This document shows positions 35,085-43,802 of a stretch of DNA of 64,000 nt, piece by piece. Position numbers and translations under genes: made by a program. Every line of letters begins with the position of its first letter. The stretch's first letter is position 1. Under the pieces are notes generated by a model. It made no database searches, had not been told where the DNA came from, and worked only from the letters and a program-made list of their open reading frames with translations. Source of the DNA: Aureivirga marina (GTDB taxonomy: Bacteria > Bacteroidota > Bacteroidia > Flavobacteriales > Flavobacteriaceae). Location of the stretch: contig NZ_JADPIB010000004.1 in NCBI RefSeq assembly GCF_015767265.1, positions 310,001 through 374,000 on the forward strand, given 5' to 3'.

Positions 35085-35984
35085 TTAATATTTTTTAAAC
35101 ATTCTAAATTCATCGTAAGTCATGAACCAATCCCCATCGATTAAATCCCATTTTTCTTGATAAATTTTTCCTTCTCCAATTGTCAAACTCCATCTAGAAC
35201 CCAAAAAAGCAGAATTTTCTGTTTTCATTTTAAAAATTGGATTGTGAAAAGTCATGTTTTTTGCACCATCATCAATCATTTTTTTCCAAAACTGTTGAAT
35301 TCCTTCTTTTCCATCAATATTTTCGAAAGGTGTTGCGTTTAATCTAGCCGTTGGTGAATAGACATTTCCTAAAACTTCTGTTTTTCCTTGATTAAAATCT
35401 TCAATCCATGTTTTCGATTTTGAAATTACTTTTTTCAAAGAAAGATGAGAAGCAATTGGATTTGTTTCATTTTTTTGAGGTGTTTTATATTTTTCTAAAA
35501 CTTGAAAATTATCATAAGATAAAACCCATTTTCCATCGATTTTTTCCCATTTTTCTTGAAAAATTATTCCTTCACCAATATTCATGCTCCAATTTGCAGA
35601 AAGAAAAGCGATGTTTTTACTTGCAATTTCAACACTTACATTTGTATAAACTAAATTATTCGCTCCAGATTTCACTAAAGAAGTCCAAAACTCAGAAATT
35701 TCTTCTTTTCCTTTTTTAATCCCAAAAGGAAGCGCACTCATTTCTGCATTTTCTGTATAACCATCTACACAATTTTGTACATTTCCTTCATTAAAATTGT
35801 TAATCCATGCGATGCTTGCATCCAAAACTTCTAAAGCTAATTCATGATGAAAAGTAGGAGGAAAGTTTGCATAATGTTGCACGATTTTCACTTCTTCAAT
35901 TTCTACTTTTTCTTCTTTAGGTTTACAAGCTGTAAAATTTGCGAATAAGCTGAATAAAACAATTCCAGCGATGATATTTTTCAT
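35085..35984 (-). CDS. Lipoprotein with two tandem NTF2-like (SnoaL/DUF4440) domains
   Basis: 299 residues; signal peptide with lipobox FTAC (Cys20). Two consecutive domains of about 125 residues align with each other: SIAWINNFNEGNVQNCVDGY / SKTWIEDFNQGKTEVLGNVY, SALPFGIKKGKEEISEFW / NATPFENIDGKEGIQQFW, MNIGEGIIFQEKWEKIDGKW / LTIGEGKIYQEKWDLIDGDW. Fold known for small-molecule binding or isomerase activity; nothing here shows a substrate. The single-domain ancestor was evidently duplicated in tandem. Flanking gene-free DNA (35985-36202) shows nothing else. Confidence 0.78.
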   Translation of the reverse strand: MKNIIAGIVLFSLFANFTACKPKEEKVEIEEVKIVQHYANFPPTFHHELALEVLDASIAWINNFNEGNVQNCVDGYTENAEMSALPFGIKKGKEEISEFWTSLVKSGANNLVYTNVSVEIASKNIAFLSANWSMNIGEGIIFQEKWEKIDGKWVLSYDNFQVLEKYKTPQKNETNPIASHLSLKKVISKSKTWIEDFNQGKTEVLGNVYSPTARLNATPFENIDGKEGIQQFWKKMIDDGAKNMTFHNPIFKMKTENSAFLGSRWSLTIGEGKIYQEKWDLIDGDWFMTYDEFRMFKKY

Positions 35985-36202
35985 TTCTATTTATTTTGAT
36001 TACTAAAATTTTTGTTTTGATTCATAGGATTAGACTAAATTTTATCAGAAGAAATCTATATAATTTTCAAATGAATTAAAGATTTATAATTTGATAAAGT
36101 GTATGACATATTTTAGGGTTTTGAATGATTAACCTAAAATTACTATAAATTTTGAATCTAAAAATGAAAAAAACAGGAAAGTGAAATGAAATTATAGGAA
36201 AT

Positions 36203-36240
36203 AAAAAAGCTGATTCCATTTAAATGGAATCAGCTTTTTT
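36203..36240 (-). terminator. Terminator of the HELFH lipoprotein gene
   Basis: 38-base near-perfect palindrome centred on TTTAAA (36203-36221 with 36222-36240), ending in T6 on the plus strand and A6/T6 on the minus; ends 3 bases from the stop. Confidence 0.8.
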
Positions 36241-36243
36241 AAA

Positions 36244-37551
36244 TTATTTTGTAAGAATAAATTTTTCTTTGTCTTTTTTGACTTTCCAATCTGGATTTAA
36301 TTCCAGTTTCCAACCATCTCCTTCAACTATTTTTTCTTCGATTTTAGTAGGTTCAGAAACAAAAACTCTTGACCAATCAGAAGCTAATAAAGCACCATTT
36401 TCAATTGTCAAAATTCCCCAATTATCTGTAACTCGCATTGTCGGATAAACAGTTCCATAATCTTCTATTGGTGTAATATTTCTCGGATCAAAAGAAATTC
36501 CCATATTTTCAAAAACAAGTTCTAAAGTAGGTTCTTCAATAAATTTGGTCTTTAATTTTTTGATTTTTTCTAGCCTTATTTTTTCTCTTTCTGATTCTTC
36601 AGAATGAATTTTTGTATAATTATATAAAGCTAATTTTTCAGAATCATTTAAAAGCTCTTTTTCAGAAAGTTTAATTTCAAAAGCATTTTTAAAAAAATCC
36701 GATAAATTTGTTTTACTATCTACATGATGTTGCCAATTATCTAACTTTTTAGAAAGTAAATAACCGTAAAAAGGAATAGTTTGATAAGCAAAACTTCGAA
36801 CAAAAGTTGGATTTTCATAGAAATCATTTTTACTAGAAATTAAATGAGATTTCATTTGTTTGTGATTTCTTCCGCTCAACATAATTGCAGTATATTCAGC
36901 CAATCCTTCGTTTAGTTCTAAAGAATTTTCAGCATTTTTTATCGCATCATTTTCTTGTCTTTTTTTTCTGAAAATTAAAGCATTTTCTATATGTTTTTTT
37001 CTTTTAGAAGAATCCTCAGAAAGTAAAGCTTTTTCTAAAGCTTCCAATTCCAATTTCAAATACAAACGAGTCTGAAAAGAATCTAAATGTCCATTATTCA
37101 ATTCTTTTAATCCTTCAAAACCAACTTTTGATTGAAGTTGATGAAATAATTCATGGATAATCAAATTGTTTCTAGAAATTTCATCCTCAGAAAGTGGTAA
37201 CATAATCATTGACCATTTTTTTCCATCCCAATCAATTGCTGTATTTGCAATATTGATTTTTTCAGGTAAAGTATCTTTAAAAATTTCGCCAAATGATTGA
37301 AAAGAATTTTGTGTATTATTTTCATTTGCATAAAACTCTCTTGTTTCTGGATTTACTAGAAGAATTGAATTGTAAATTTGTTTTCCCCAGAATTTTCCAT
37401 TGTCTAATTTTAAAATACTATCAACAGATTTAAAAACTTGTTCGTAAGAAATTTCTGTTTTTTTTGTGTGTTGTTTTGGTTGTTTTTGTTCTTGATTATT
37501 TCCGCAAGCGCTTAATAAAACCAAGGATAACAAATAAAGTGGTTTTCTCAT
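36244..37551 (-). CDS. Lipoprotein with zinc-peptidase-like HExxH motif
   Basis: 435 residues; lipobox LSAC (Cys16). The central region has LIIHELFHQLQSKVG (HExxH) and, about 85 residues later, NEGLAEYTAIM, where Glu is placed like the third zinc ligand of gluzincins. I expect a membrane-anchored metallopeptidase facing periplasm or surface. The C-terminal 70 residues form a beta-rich domain. A -7 box TATTTTTG lies at 37590-37597 on the minus strand. Family not identified; predicted peptidase activity is inference. Confidence 0.72.
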   Translation of the reverse strand: MRKPLYLLSLVLLSACGNNQEQKQPKQHTKKTEISYEQVFKSVDSILKLDNGKFWGKQIYNSILLVNPETREFYANENNTQNSFQSFGEIFKDTLPEKINIANTAIDWDGKKWSMIMLPLSEDEISRNNLIIHELFHQLQSKVGFEGLKELNNGHLDSFQTRLYLKLELEALEKALLSEDSSKRKKHIENALIFRKKRQENDAIKNAENSLELNEGLAEYTAIMLSGRNHKQMKSHLISSKNDFYENPTFVRSFAYQTIPFYGYLLSKKLDNWQHHVDSKTNLSDFFKNAFEIKLSEKELLNDSEKLALYNYTKIHSEESEREKIRLEKIKKLKTKFIEEPTLELVFENMGISFDPRNITPIEDYGTVYPTMRVTDNWGILTIENGALLASDWSRVFVSEPTKIEEKIVEGDGWKLELNPDWKVKKDKEKFILTK

Positions 37552-37703
37552 TTTATCGAAAAAATGTAAGGTTAAATGGTTAGTTTTGGCAAAAATAGAA
37601 GAATTTAAGTCGAACGAAATAATCGATTAAAAAATTATAAAAGAATTAACATAAAGAATGTTGTAATTTCTATTTTATCATTGAAAATCATTTAAATAAT
37701 TTT

Positions 37704-38381
37704 TTAATTATCATCATTGATAAAAGGTTCCAAAAACCCAATAATGATAGTTCCTTCTTTGTTCCAACGAATTCCATGTCCGCTTGCAACACGAATTTCA
37801 TAGACCAATTCATGTTTATAATGAAAGAAAATATTCCACCAACTTTTGTTTTCTATCATTTCAGTGATTTTCTTTTGCACAAAAGCATTTTTCTGCGTTG
37901 GATTTCCCTTGATTTCTCCCCAAAACTGATCATTTGATCTTCCAACATGTTTTTCCCAAGCTCTTGTTGCGATGAAAATTTGCTTATTAAAAGGTTCAAA
38001 ACAACTATTTAACAAAACACTTTTTAATGGAGGAATTGCATTTTCATCTGTGATACTTGCAGAAGTTAATCTTTGTCCGTGAATTATTAAAAGATATTCA
38101 AAACGAATGTTTTCAAAGACTTTTACCCAGGCTTTTGCTGAATTTTTTTCTGTTTTTAACTCTTTCTGATAAATAGTTTTCATTTCAAAGATAATTTCAG
38201 AAATAGGAGGAGTAATTTCCTCAAAAAAATAAGGAATACGATTATCAGAAATTTCATTATTCAAATAAAATTCCAATTGTTTTAAAAAGAAATTCCAATG
38301 TTCAGGATGTAAAAAAAGTGCATATTTTTTCTTCCATGATTTTGATAAAAAAGAAGTAATATTTTCAGGAATTAGAATCAT
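37704..38381 (-). CDS. Hypothetical protein
   Basis: 225 residues, soluble, no signal peptide. The C-terminal part is the most distinctive: RAWEKHVGRSNDQFWGEIKG, WWNIFFHYKHELVYEIR and ASGHGIRWN, rich in Trp, His and Arg, like a conserved catalytic or binding core of a widespread uncharacterised family. The start at 38381 (MILIPENI) was chosen because an in-frame TTG at 38402 lies inside a TACTTTTG -7 box (38400-38407). Confidence 0.7.
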   Translation of the reverse strand: MILIPENITSFLSKSWKKKYALFLHPEHWNFFLKQLEFYLNNEISDNRIPYFFEEITPPISEIIFEMKTIYQKELKTEKNSAKAWVKVFENIRFEYLLIIHGQRLTSASITDENAIPPLKSVLLNSCFEPFNKQIFIATRAWEKHVGRSNDQFWGEIKGNPTQKNAFVQKKITEMIENKSWWNIFFHYKHELVYEIRVASGHGIRWNKEGTIIIGFLEPFINDDN

Positions 38382-38434
38382 GATTTTTTTATTTTTAAAC
38401 AAAAGTAGAAAGGAAGTATGCAGTGTTTTTGCGT

Positions 38435-38557
38435 TTATTTTAAATTTCCATAATAAATTAAATCAATAATTTCTCCAGAAGTTGTTTTATAATCTTTTTG
38501 AATAATTCCTTCTACTTCAAAACCACATTTTCTATTATATTTAAAATGAAAATTACG
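38435..38557 (-). pseudogene. C-terminal remnant of a GNAT acetyltransferase
   Basis: Reading the minus strand gives FHFKYNRKCGFEVEGIIQKD, continuing DYKTTSGEIIDLIYYGNLK to a stop at 38435-38437. This is the typical last 35-40 residues of a GNAT enzyme (CGFxxEGI..KD). Only about 45 codons are open, there is no start codon, and the N-terminal three quarters including the acetyl-CoA loop are missing, so it is a broken relic. Its left end lies between two intact genes. Confidence 0.6.
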
Positions 38558-38564
38558 GAAATTT

Positions 38565-39059
38565 TTAAAAAATATTTAAAATAAAATCGTCTAAAGGATT
38601 TTCTACATATTCTTCTGATTTAAATATAATTTCGAGTACCATAAACAAGATTTCTTTTTCAGTTTTATTCAGATTTTTATCTTTTTTTATGTTGTTTAGA
38701 AGTTCGATTTGTGTGTTTTTAAAAAGTTTTGACTGTTTATTTAGTTTGTATAATAAAGCTAATTTCAAAAGATATTCATGAGGTGATTTTATACAATCCT
38801 CAAAATCTTTAAATAAATGAATTGCCTCATCATAATTTTTTAAATCAAATTCCACTTCAATAATTGCTTTCTTTTTTTTGCATTCTGTAGAATTAAAATA
38901 GTACAATTCTTGTTTATTAGAATTAAAAAGAGGAGATTCTTTTAGATCTTCTTTTTTAAATTCCTCTTTTTTTACTCTAGAACAATTGAAACAAAGTGTT
39001 AAACTAAATAAGACAATTAGTTTTAAGCTAATTTTTTTAAAATAATAATCGTTTTTCAT
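38565..39059 (-). CDS. Hypothetical lipoprotein with helical-repeat-like body
   Basis: 164 residues; long signal peptide ending in lipobox CFNC (Cys26). The mature part is alpha-helical and resembles two TPR-like helix pairs (NYDEAIHLFKDFEDC, YLLKLALLYKLNKQS). No family recognised. It lies next to the GNAT relic and the minisatellite region. Confidence 0.62.
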   Translation of the reverse strand: MKNDYYFKKISLKLIVLFSLTLCFNCSRVKKEEFKKEDLKESPLFNSNKQELYYFNSTECKKKKAIIEVEFDLKNYDEAIHLFKDFEDCIKSPHEYLLKLALLYKLNKQSKLFKNTQIELLNNIKKDKNLNKTEKEILFMVLEIIFKSEEYVENPLDDFILNIF

Positions 39060-39135
39060 TTCAAAAAAATAGTTTTTAATTTTGAGTTTGTAAATATATT
39101 ATAATTGATACTAAATATTTTGTTTAATTAGTAAT

Positions 39136-39325
39136 GCATTTACATTTTCACCATCTGCATTTGCGTTTTTCATGACTGCATTTGCATTTTTACCATCTGC
39201 ATTTGTGTTTTACATGACTGCTTTTACATTTTTACCGTCTGCATTTGTGTTTTTCATGACTGCATTTGCATTTTTACCATCTACATTTGTGTTTTACATG
39301 ACTGCTTTTCATTTTTTACCCTTTT
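39136..39325. repeat. 42-bp minisatellite with an 84-bp higher-order period
   Basis: Four full 42-bp units start at 39136, 39178, 39220 and 39262, followed by a partial fifth from 39304. Units share gcatttgcatttttaccat, ctgcatttgtgttt and catgact. Odd units carry ttcatgact and even units tacatgact, so the true period is 84 bp. In the plus strand one frame is open throughout as a Phe-rich 14-residue repeat without an upstream start. In the minus strand the units read as MKNTNADGKN-type peptides, but even units change AAA to TAA right after ATG. Lies in a 712-base gene-free gap. Confidence 0.9.
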
Positions 39326-39489
39326 ATCTTTATAGTAATTATTAATAATTTAGATTTTGTTTAATGTTTTGTGTTTCAGTTCGTTGTGTTTTTATTAGAG
39401 AGTATCGGCTTTTATAAAAAATGTTAAAAAAATCTTAAAATAAGTTTCTGTTTTTCAAAAAAAATGGCAATCTTTATGTATAGGTTTTT

Positions 39490-39680
39490 TTCGAATGAAA
39501 CTTTGATGATAAGAGCAAATTTTATTTTACCGGGTACAAAGGAAGATGAATAATCTGTTTTTAGAGTCAAAGTTTTTAAATTTTAATAGATATTTAGATA
39601 TCTAGCTAGCGAGTAAGTTTTTGTTAAAAGACAAAACGGATATTAAATAAACCTCTTCAAAAAAGAGAGGTTTATTTTTA
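39490..39680 (+). ncRNA. Candidate structured RNA or leader ending in an intrinsic terminator
   Basis: No gene precedes the terminator at 39645-39677 on the plus strand, so something non-coding must be transcribed into it. Upstream, AAACTTTGA (39498-39506) can pair with TCAAAGTTT (39567-39575), enclosing about 60 bases, and a hairpin GTTTTTGT..ACAAAAC follows before the terminator. The next gene starts 95 bases after the terminator. It may be an attenuator or riboswitch-like leader of the 39772 gene pair, or a free small RNA. No known RNA family is recognised and no convincing promoter is visible. Confidence 0.35.
39645..39677 (+). terminator. Intrinsic terminator upstream of the 39772 gene pair
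   Basis: 12-bp stem aaataaacctct / agaggtttattt (39645-39656 with 39666-39677), A-rich loop, ending in a T-rich tail. Confidence 0.8.
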
Positions 39681-39771
39681 TGTGTTATGTCGGCAATATA
39701 GGAGTTCAAATTTAGAATAGTAAACAAAAATTTTTATAAACAATTTTTAATTTCATTTAAACCAGATTAAA

Positions 39772-41589
39772 ATGACAACGAAAAAATTTAACTCGCCAGC
39801 ATTCTGGGCAGAACATGATGTCCCTTCAGAATTGCTACCTGTTTTCCATAATCGATGGAACAATTATGTAAACTCATGTACAGAAAATTCATTACTTGGA
39901 GATGTTTGGTCATCTACAAATAATGCTCCAAGATCTTTTTATTACAACTATACTACAGTAGAAGATGGAGAGGCAACTAAGGACAATACGATGCCAGTTC
40001 AATGGTCTGCTTTTCCGAATAGAATTAAGTTCTATTTCAGTAATAAATTTCAAAAGTATTTTACACCAAATAATCCAACAGCAGAAGAAAAATTAATTTA
40101 TTTAAAAAGACTTTATGAATTAGCGGATATTGGACCAGCTGCTTTCTCTGAAAAGTACAATGTTTTTATGGATATTCCTAAGAGTAGATGTAATTTACCT
40201 GTAGCTTTTATAAATGCACCTTTATTAGAAAATACAGATGAAGTAGCAAAAGCTAAGCAAACAAAAGAGTTTGATTTAGTTCAGTACGATCCAATAGGAC
40301 CAAGAGGTTGGCAAGATGAATATTGTGAATGGTCAGTTGAGCGAAATAAAGAAGGACAAATTATAGCGATTAATTTTACACATGAAAATCCAGAATATTG
40401 GTTTTTCTTATGGGAGCAAGACCCAAATAATGTATTGAAATTATATCAAGATATTTTAAAGAATGAAACAATTCAATTGTCGGATTTGTATTTATTAGAT
40501 ACAGAAGGAAATCCAGTAATTGAAGAGCAAACAGGGAGGCCTGCTTATAATCCTATTAACAAATGGAATTATGGAACTGCCGCAAATAAAACAAAAGGAG
40601 GAGCAATTCATTTGACAAGTAATCCAAATACATTAGGAGCAGAAATTGAATTAGGAGCAGGAGCAACAATGCTTAGAAAAGATGTAAAAGGGAATCCAAT
40701 AATTGATGTTGATGCTTTGATTTGTGCAGGAGCTTTCGGAAGGCCTTTTAGAAATAGTGATCCAAGAATTGGACAATCGGTAAATGCTTTTATTCGAAAT
40801 GTAGGTTTACGTTTAGGATTGACAAATCCGATTGGATTATATGGACAACAACCAGAAAGATGGGATGCTTTTCAACTTCCTGCTGCTGCAAATGGATTGA
40901 CGATTCAAGATTTATATACGGTTGTTAGAGGATTAAAACATGAAGATATCACAAGAAGTTTTTATCCAAATGATATGATTTTACATTCTCGTTTTGAAGT
41001 TCCAGAGGGGTATGATTTTACATTGTCAGATATAAAAGTAGAAGGAATGCCTTTAGAATGGGGATCACAAATTGCAGAACAATTTAAAGTACAATTAGCA
41101 GCAACAGGAATTCCTCCAACAGCAGAAGCTAAAGTTCCAAATCAATTTTTACCAGTAAGTTATTTACCACTTCCAAATATAGGATATTGTATGGAAGCAA
41201 GATTATTTGAAGTAAGTAATGAAAATAAATTATTTAAATATTCAAGTGTAAATCCTACACCAATTCGAGTAAATAATAGAACTGTATTTAAAAATATTTT
41301 AATTATTGTAGATGGTGCATCTAGTGAAGAAATTGAAATAATTGCAATGAATGATGAAATCGATTTTACTGTTAAGCAAGTAAAACGAACAGAAGATGGT
41401 TCTTTTGCACTTCTAGTAGATGCTATAGGAAAAAAAGATACAAATGGAAGTGTAAGTGTTTGTGCAATTCAAAAAGGAGTTGAAAGTTTAAGATATGGAG
41501 TGTTTGGAAAATTTGAATTAGATATGAGTGCAGAATATTCTAGCTCGGATTCTATCAAATTCGATTTAAATAATATGAATATTAAATAA
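39772..41589 (+). CDS. Conserved protein of unknown function, partner of a haem lipoprotein
   Basis: 605 residues, no signal peptide or membrane helix visible. The strongest motifs are GPRGWQDEYCEWSV (176-189) and ENPEYWFFLWEQDP (205-218), which I recall from uncharacterised proteins of several phyla but cannot attach to a named family. A large alpha/beta middle contains FGRPFRNSDPRIGQSVN and the last 100 residues look like an Ig-type beta-sandwich. It is followed 26 bases later by a lipoprotein with a c-type haem motif; the two genes look like a functional unit, perhaps an oxidoreductase. It is preceded by a terminator and possible RNA structure. Confidence 0.72.
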   Translation: MTTKKFNSPAFWAEHDVPSELLPVFHNRWNNYVNSCTENSLLGDVWSSTNNAPRSFYYNYTTVEDGEATKDNTMPVQWSAFPNRIKFYFSNKFQKYFTPNNPTAEEKLIYLKRLYELADIGPAAFSEKYNVFMDIPKSRCNLPVAFINAPLLENTDEVAKAKQTKEFDLVQYDPIGPRGWQDEYCEWSVERNKEGQIIAINFTHENPEYWFFLWEQDPNNVLKLYQDILKNETIQLSDLYLLDTEGNPVIEEQTGRPAYNPINKWNYGTAANKTKGGAIHLTSNPNTLGAEIELGAGATMLRKDVKGNPIIDVDALICAGAFGRPFRNSDPRIGQSVNAFIRNVGLRLGLTNPIGLYGQQPERWDAFQLPAAANGLTIQDLYTVVRGLKHEDITRSFYPNDMILHSRFEVPEGYDFTLSDIKVEGMPLEWGSQIAEQFKVQLAATGIPPTAEAKVPNQFLPVSYLPLPNIGYCMEARLFEVSNENKLFKYSSVNPTPIRVNNRTVFKNILIIVDGASSEEIEIIAMNDEIDFTVKQVKRTEDGSFALLVDAIGKKDTNGSVSVCAIQKGVESLRYGVFGKFELDMSAEYSSSDSIKFDLNNMNIK

Positions 41590-41615
41590 TAATCAATCTT
41601 TAAAAAGCATTCAAA

Positions 41616-43112
41616 ATGAAACGAATTAATACATTCCAAAACAACATATATAAAATAATTACTTTAGTTTTAATTATTGTTCTTTCCACTTCATGTGAAG
41701 AACCAAAAAAAGACAAACCAAAACCAGAAACAGCTGAGGTTCCAACACCATCTTGTGGAGCGCCTTGTGGAGTTCCAGAAATTACTTGGGATTTGCCAAA
41801 TAATACTTGTGTTGGATCTATTCCAAATCAAGAAGTAATCAATTGTTTTGCTTGGACTAATTTTATTGCATTAAACTGGGAATCATCTGATGAAAGAGGA
41901 GTAGCAGATACATTAGTAACAGCAAATAATTTCGGAAATCCAGGGAATTTAAAACCAACAGTTTGGGAATCTTTTTTACAAAGAGAAGATGTATTTAGAG
42001 ATTCTCCTCCAGCAAATTGGGATAGAATTAATGTAAAAGATTATATAAAAAGCATTAAAAGTTTAGGAGAATTGACAGAAAAATTAAGTCAAATTCCAGA
42101 TAATAAAATTCTTCCAACAGATGAATCACTTCGTAAATTGAAAAGTGTTTTACAAGCAGGAAGTGAAGCTTTTTTAATTGATCAGGATACAAGTCTTGTT
42201 TGGTATGAAGTAAAAATGAATAAAGATGAGTATGAATTTATTATGAATAATAAATTATACGATTATCCAACGCAAAGAGAATATGCCAATAAAAATAATG
42301 GAATTTGGTTGCCTTCTGCTGGAACAGATGGATTTGAGCAAGGAGCAATGCAATTAAAAGCTTCTTGGAAGATTATTCCAAATGCTAAGTTTGATAAGCT
42401 GAAGAAGTATTATAAAATTTCAAAAGCAATGGTTCCTTCTTGGGTAAAAGTTAAGGAAGTTGACGGAAAAAGAGTTATTGTTTATGGACCGATGACAGAA
42501 GTTTATTTAGGTTTAGTTGGATTACATATTGTTCGAAAAATTCAACCAGCAAATCAATTTGTTTGGATGACATTTGAGCATGATTGGAATGCTCCTACAG
42601 AAAATGCAAAAGAGGAAGAAATGTCTGTTGCAATGAAAGAAAATGGAGGTTATAACTTCTTTAATAAGGACAGTAAACAGCCAATAAATACGATAAGTGA
42701 TAGTTTAAATATTCCATCGCAAATTGTACGAATTCAGCAAAATGCGATACCTAAAGATGTGAAAGGATTAAATGCATATGTAAAGCAGTTGATTGCACAA
42801 ACAAATTCTAATTCTGTATGGCAATATTATCAATTAATTAGTGTACAATGGCCAGAAAGTCCAGTTTCTTCTAAATTTAATGATGGAAGAAATGTTCCGT
42901 TACAAACTGGAGCGATTACGCCTGTAAGTATGGCAAATGTTACATTAGAATCATTTACACAAACACAAAGTTGTATGACTTGTCATAAATATGCTTCGAT
43001 TCATTTAAATAAAATGGATGCATCGAAATTTAAGACAGATGTTTTTGCTTCGGATTATAATTTTATGTTTAGTGAAGCAGAATATAATAAACCAAAAGTA
43101 GATAAAAAGTAA
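41616..43112 (+). CDS. Lipoprotein with C-terminal c-type haem motif
   Basis: 498 residues; signal peptide with lipobox LSTSC (Cys27), then a Pro/Lys-rich linker. Conserved-looking core ECFAW-like segment CFAWTNFIALNWESSDERG (about 81-99) and VWESFLQREDVF. Near the C-terminus SCMTCHKYA gives one CxxCH haem-binding site (Cys453, Cys456, His457); no second site is seen. It should sit in the periplasm or at the outer membrane as a monohaem electron carrier. Co-transcribed with the 605-residue gene upstream (26-base gap). A terminator follows. Confidence 0.78.
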   Translation: MKRINTFQNNIYKIITLVLIIVLSTSCEEPKKDKPKPETAEVPTPSCGAPCGVPEITWDLPNNTCVGSIPNQEVINCFAWTNFIALNWESSDERGVADTLVTANNFGNPGNLKPTVWESFLQREDVFRDSPPANWDRINVKDYIKSIKSLGELTEKLSQIPDNKILPTDESLRKLKSVLQAGSEAFLIDQDTSLVWYEVKMNKDEYEFIMNNKLYDYPTQREYANKNNGIWLPSAGTDGFEQGAMQLKASWKIIPNAKFDKLKKYYKISKAMVPSWVKVKEVDGKRVIVYGPMTEVYLGLVGLHIVRKIQPANQFVWMTFEHDWNAPTENAKEEEMSVAMKENGGYNFFNKDSKQPINTISDSLNIPSQIVRIQQNAIPKDVKGLNAYVKQLIAQTNSNSVWQYYQLISVQWPESPVSSKFNDGRNVPLQTGAITPVSMANVTLESFTQTQSCMTCHKYASIHLNKMDASKFKTDVFASDYNFMFSEAEYNKPKVDKK

Positions 43113-43116
43113 AAAA

Positions 43117-43147
43117 GAAAAAGCATCTATTAATTTAGATGCTTTTT
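43117..43147. terminator. Bidirectional terminator
   Basis: Stem aaaaagcatcta / tagatgcttttt (about 43118-43129 with 43136-43147), 6-base loop, between convergent transcripts. Confidence 0.85.
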
Positions 43148-43167
43148 AATTTATATTTTTCATAAAA

Positions 43168-43797
43168 TTATCCTCCGATAAGTTCCAGTTTTTTTGAATT
43201 GATTTTTTTTCCACTAATACCATCCAAAGTGATTTCTAAATATTCATTTTTCTTAAAATCATAATAGCTGACTGTCCAAATTTTCCTTCCATTTAATTCA
43301 CCTTTATAAATCTCTGTTTTAACACCTCCAATTACAGGATATCCTTTTTCTAGTTGAATTTCATTTTCTAAACAATAATTCATTACATCCAACCAATTAA
43401 AATCGAATCCTTCATCCATGTTGAATTCTTTTAATAATTTCCCGTTTTCATCAAATTCATACCAAATTCCACATTCAGAACCATTATTAAATCTGTTTCC
43501 TTTGATTTCAATATTTCCGTTTAAATAAAAGTTTTTGACAGTATGAAAATAACTTTTGTCATCATAAATCGTTTGACTATAGCCATTTGAGTAATCAATT
43601 AAAATAATAAAATTCTCATGCTCTCTTTTTCTTACCTGTCCGTTTGTTTTTTCTTTATTATAGCTTTCAATATCAAATTTTTCAAAGTTTTTTGATACTT
43701 CAGGTATTAGGATTTCATTTTTCATTTTTGTTGTTTTTTGTGCAATACAACTATTTAAGCTTAATATTAAAGTTAATAAGTAAACTAGATTTTTCAT
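43168..43797 (-). CDS. Lipoprotein, probable immunity protein of the TssD-metalloprotease effector
   Basis: 209 residues; lipobox LNSC (Cys17). The mature protein has the pattern of a lipoprotein family often found beside flavobacterial toxins: PEVSKNFEKFDIESYN, then a MORN-like KNFYLNGNIEIKGNRFNNGS and GIWYEFDENGKLLKEF, and ITLDGISGKKIN near the end. It starts 5 bases after the stop of the TssD-metalloprotease gene, which is the usual effector-immunity order. Lipidation would place it in the periplasm or outer membrane, where an injected protease could act. Immunity function is inferred from context, not shown by sequence. Confidence 0.72.
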   Translation of the reverse strand: MKNLVYLLTLILSLNSCIAQKTTKMKNEILIPEVSKNFEKFDIESYNKEKTNGQVRKREHENFIILIDYSNGYSQTIYDDKSYFHTVKNFYLNGNIEIKGNRFNNGSECGIWYEFDENGKLLKEFNMDEGFDFNWLDVMNYCLENEIQLEKGYPVIGGVKTEIYKGELNGRKIWTVSYYDFKKNEYLEITLDGISGKKINSKKLELIGG

Positions 43798-43802
43798 CTT
43801 AT

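Noticed and set aside
39136-39325. Tandem repeats as a CRISPR array
   Set aside because: Units are directly adjacent without unique spacers and no cas gene is present.
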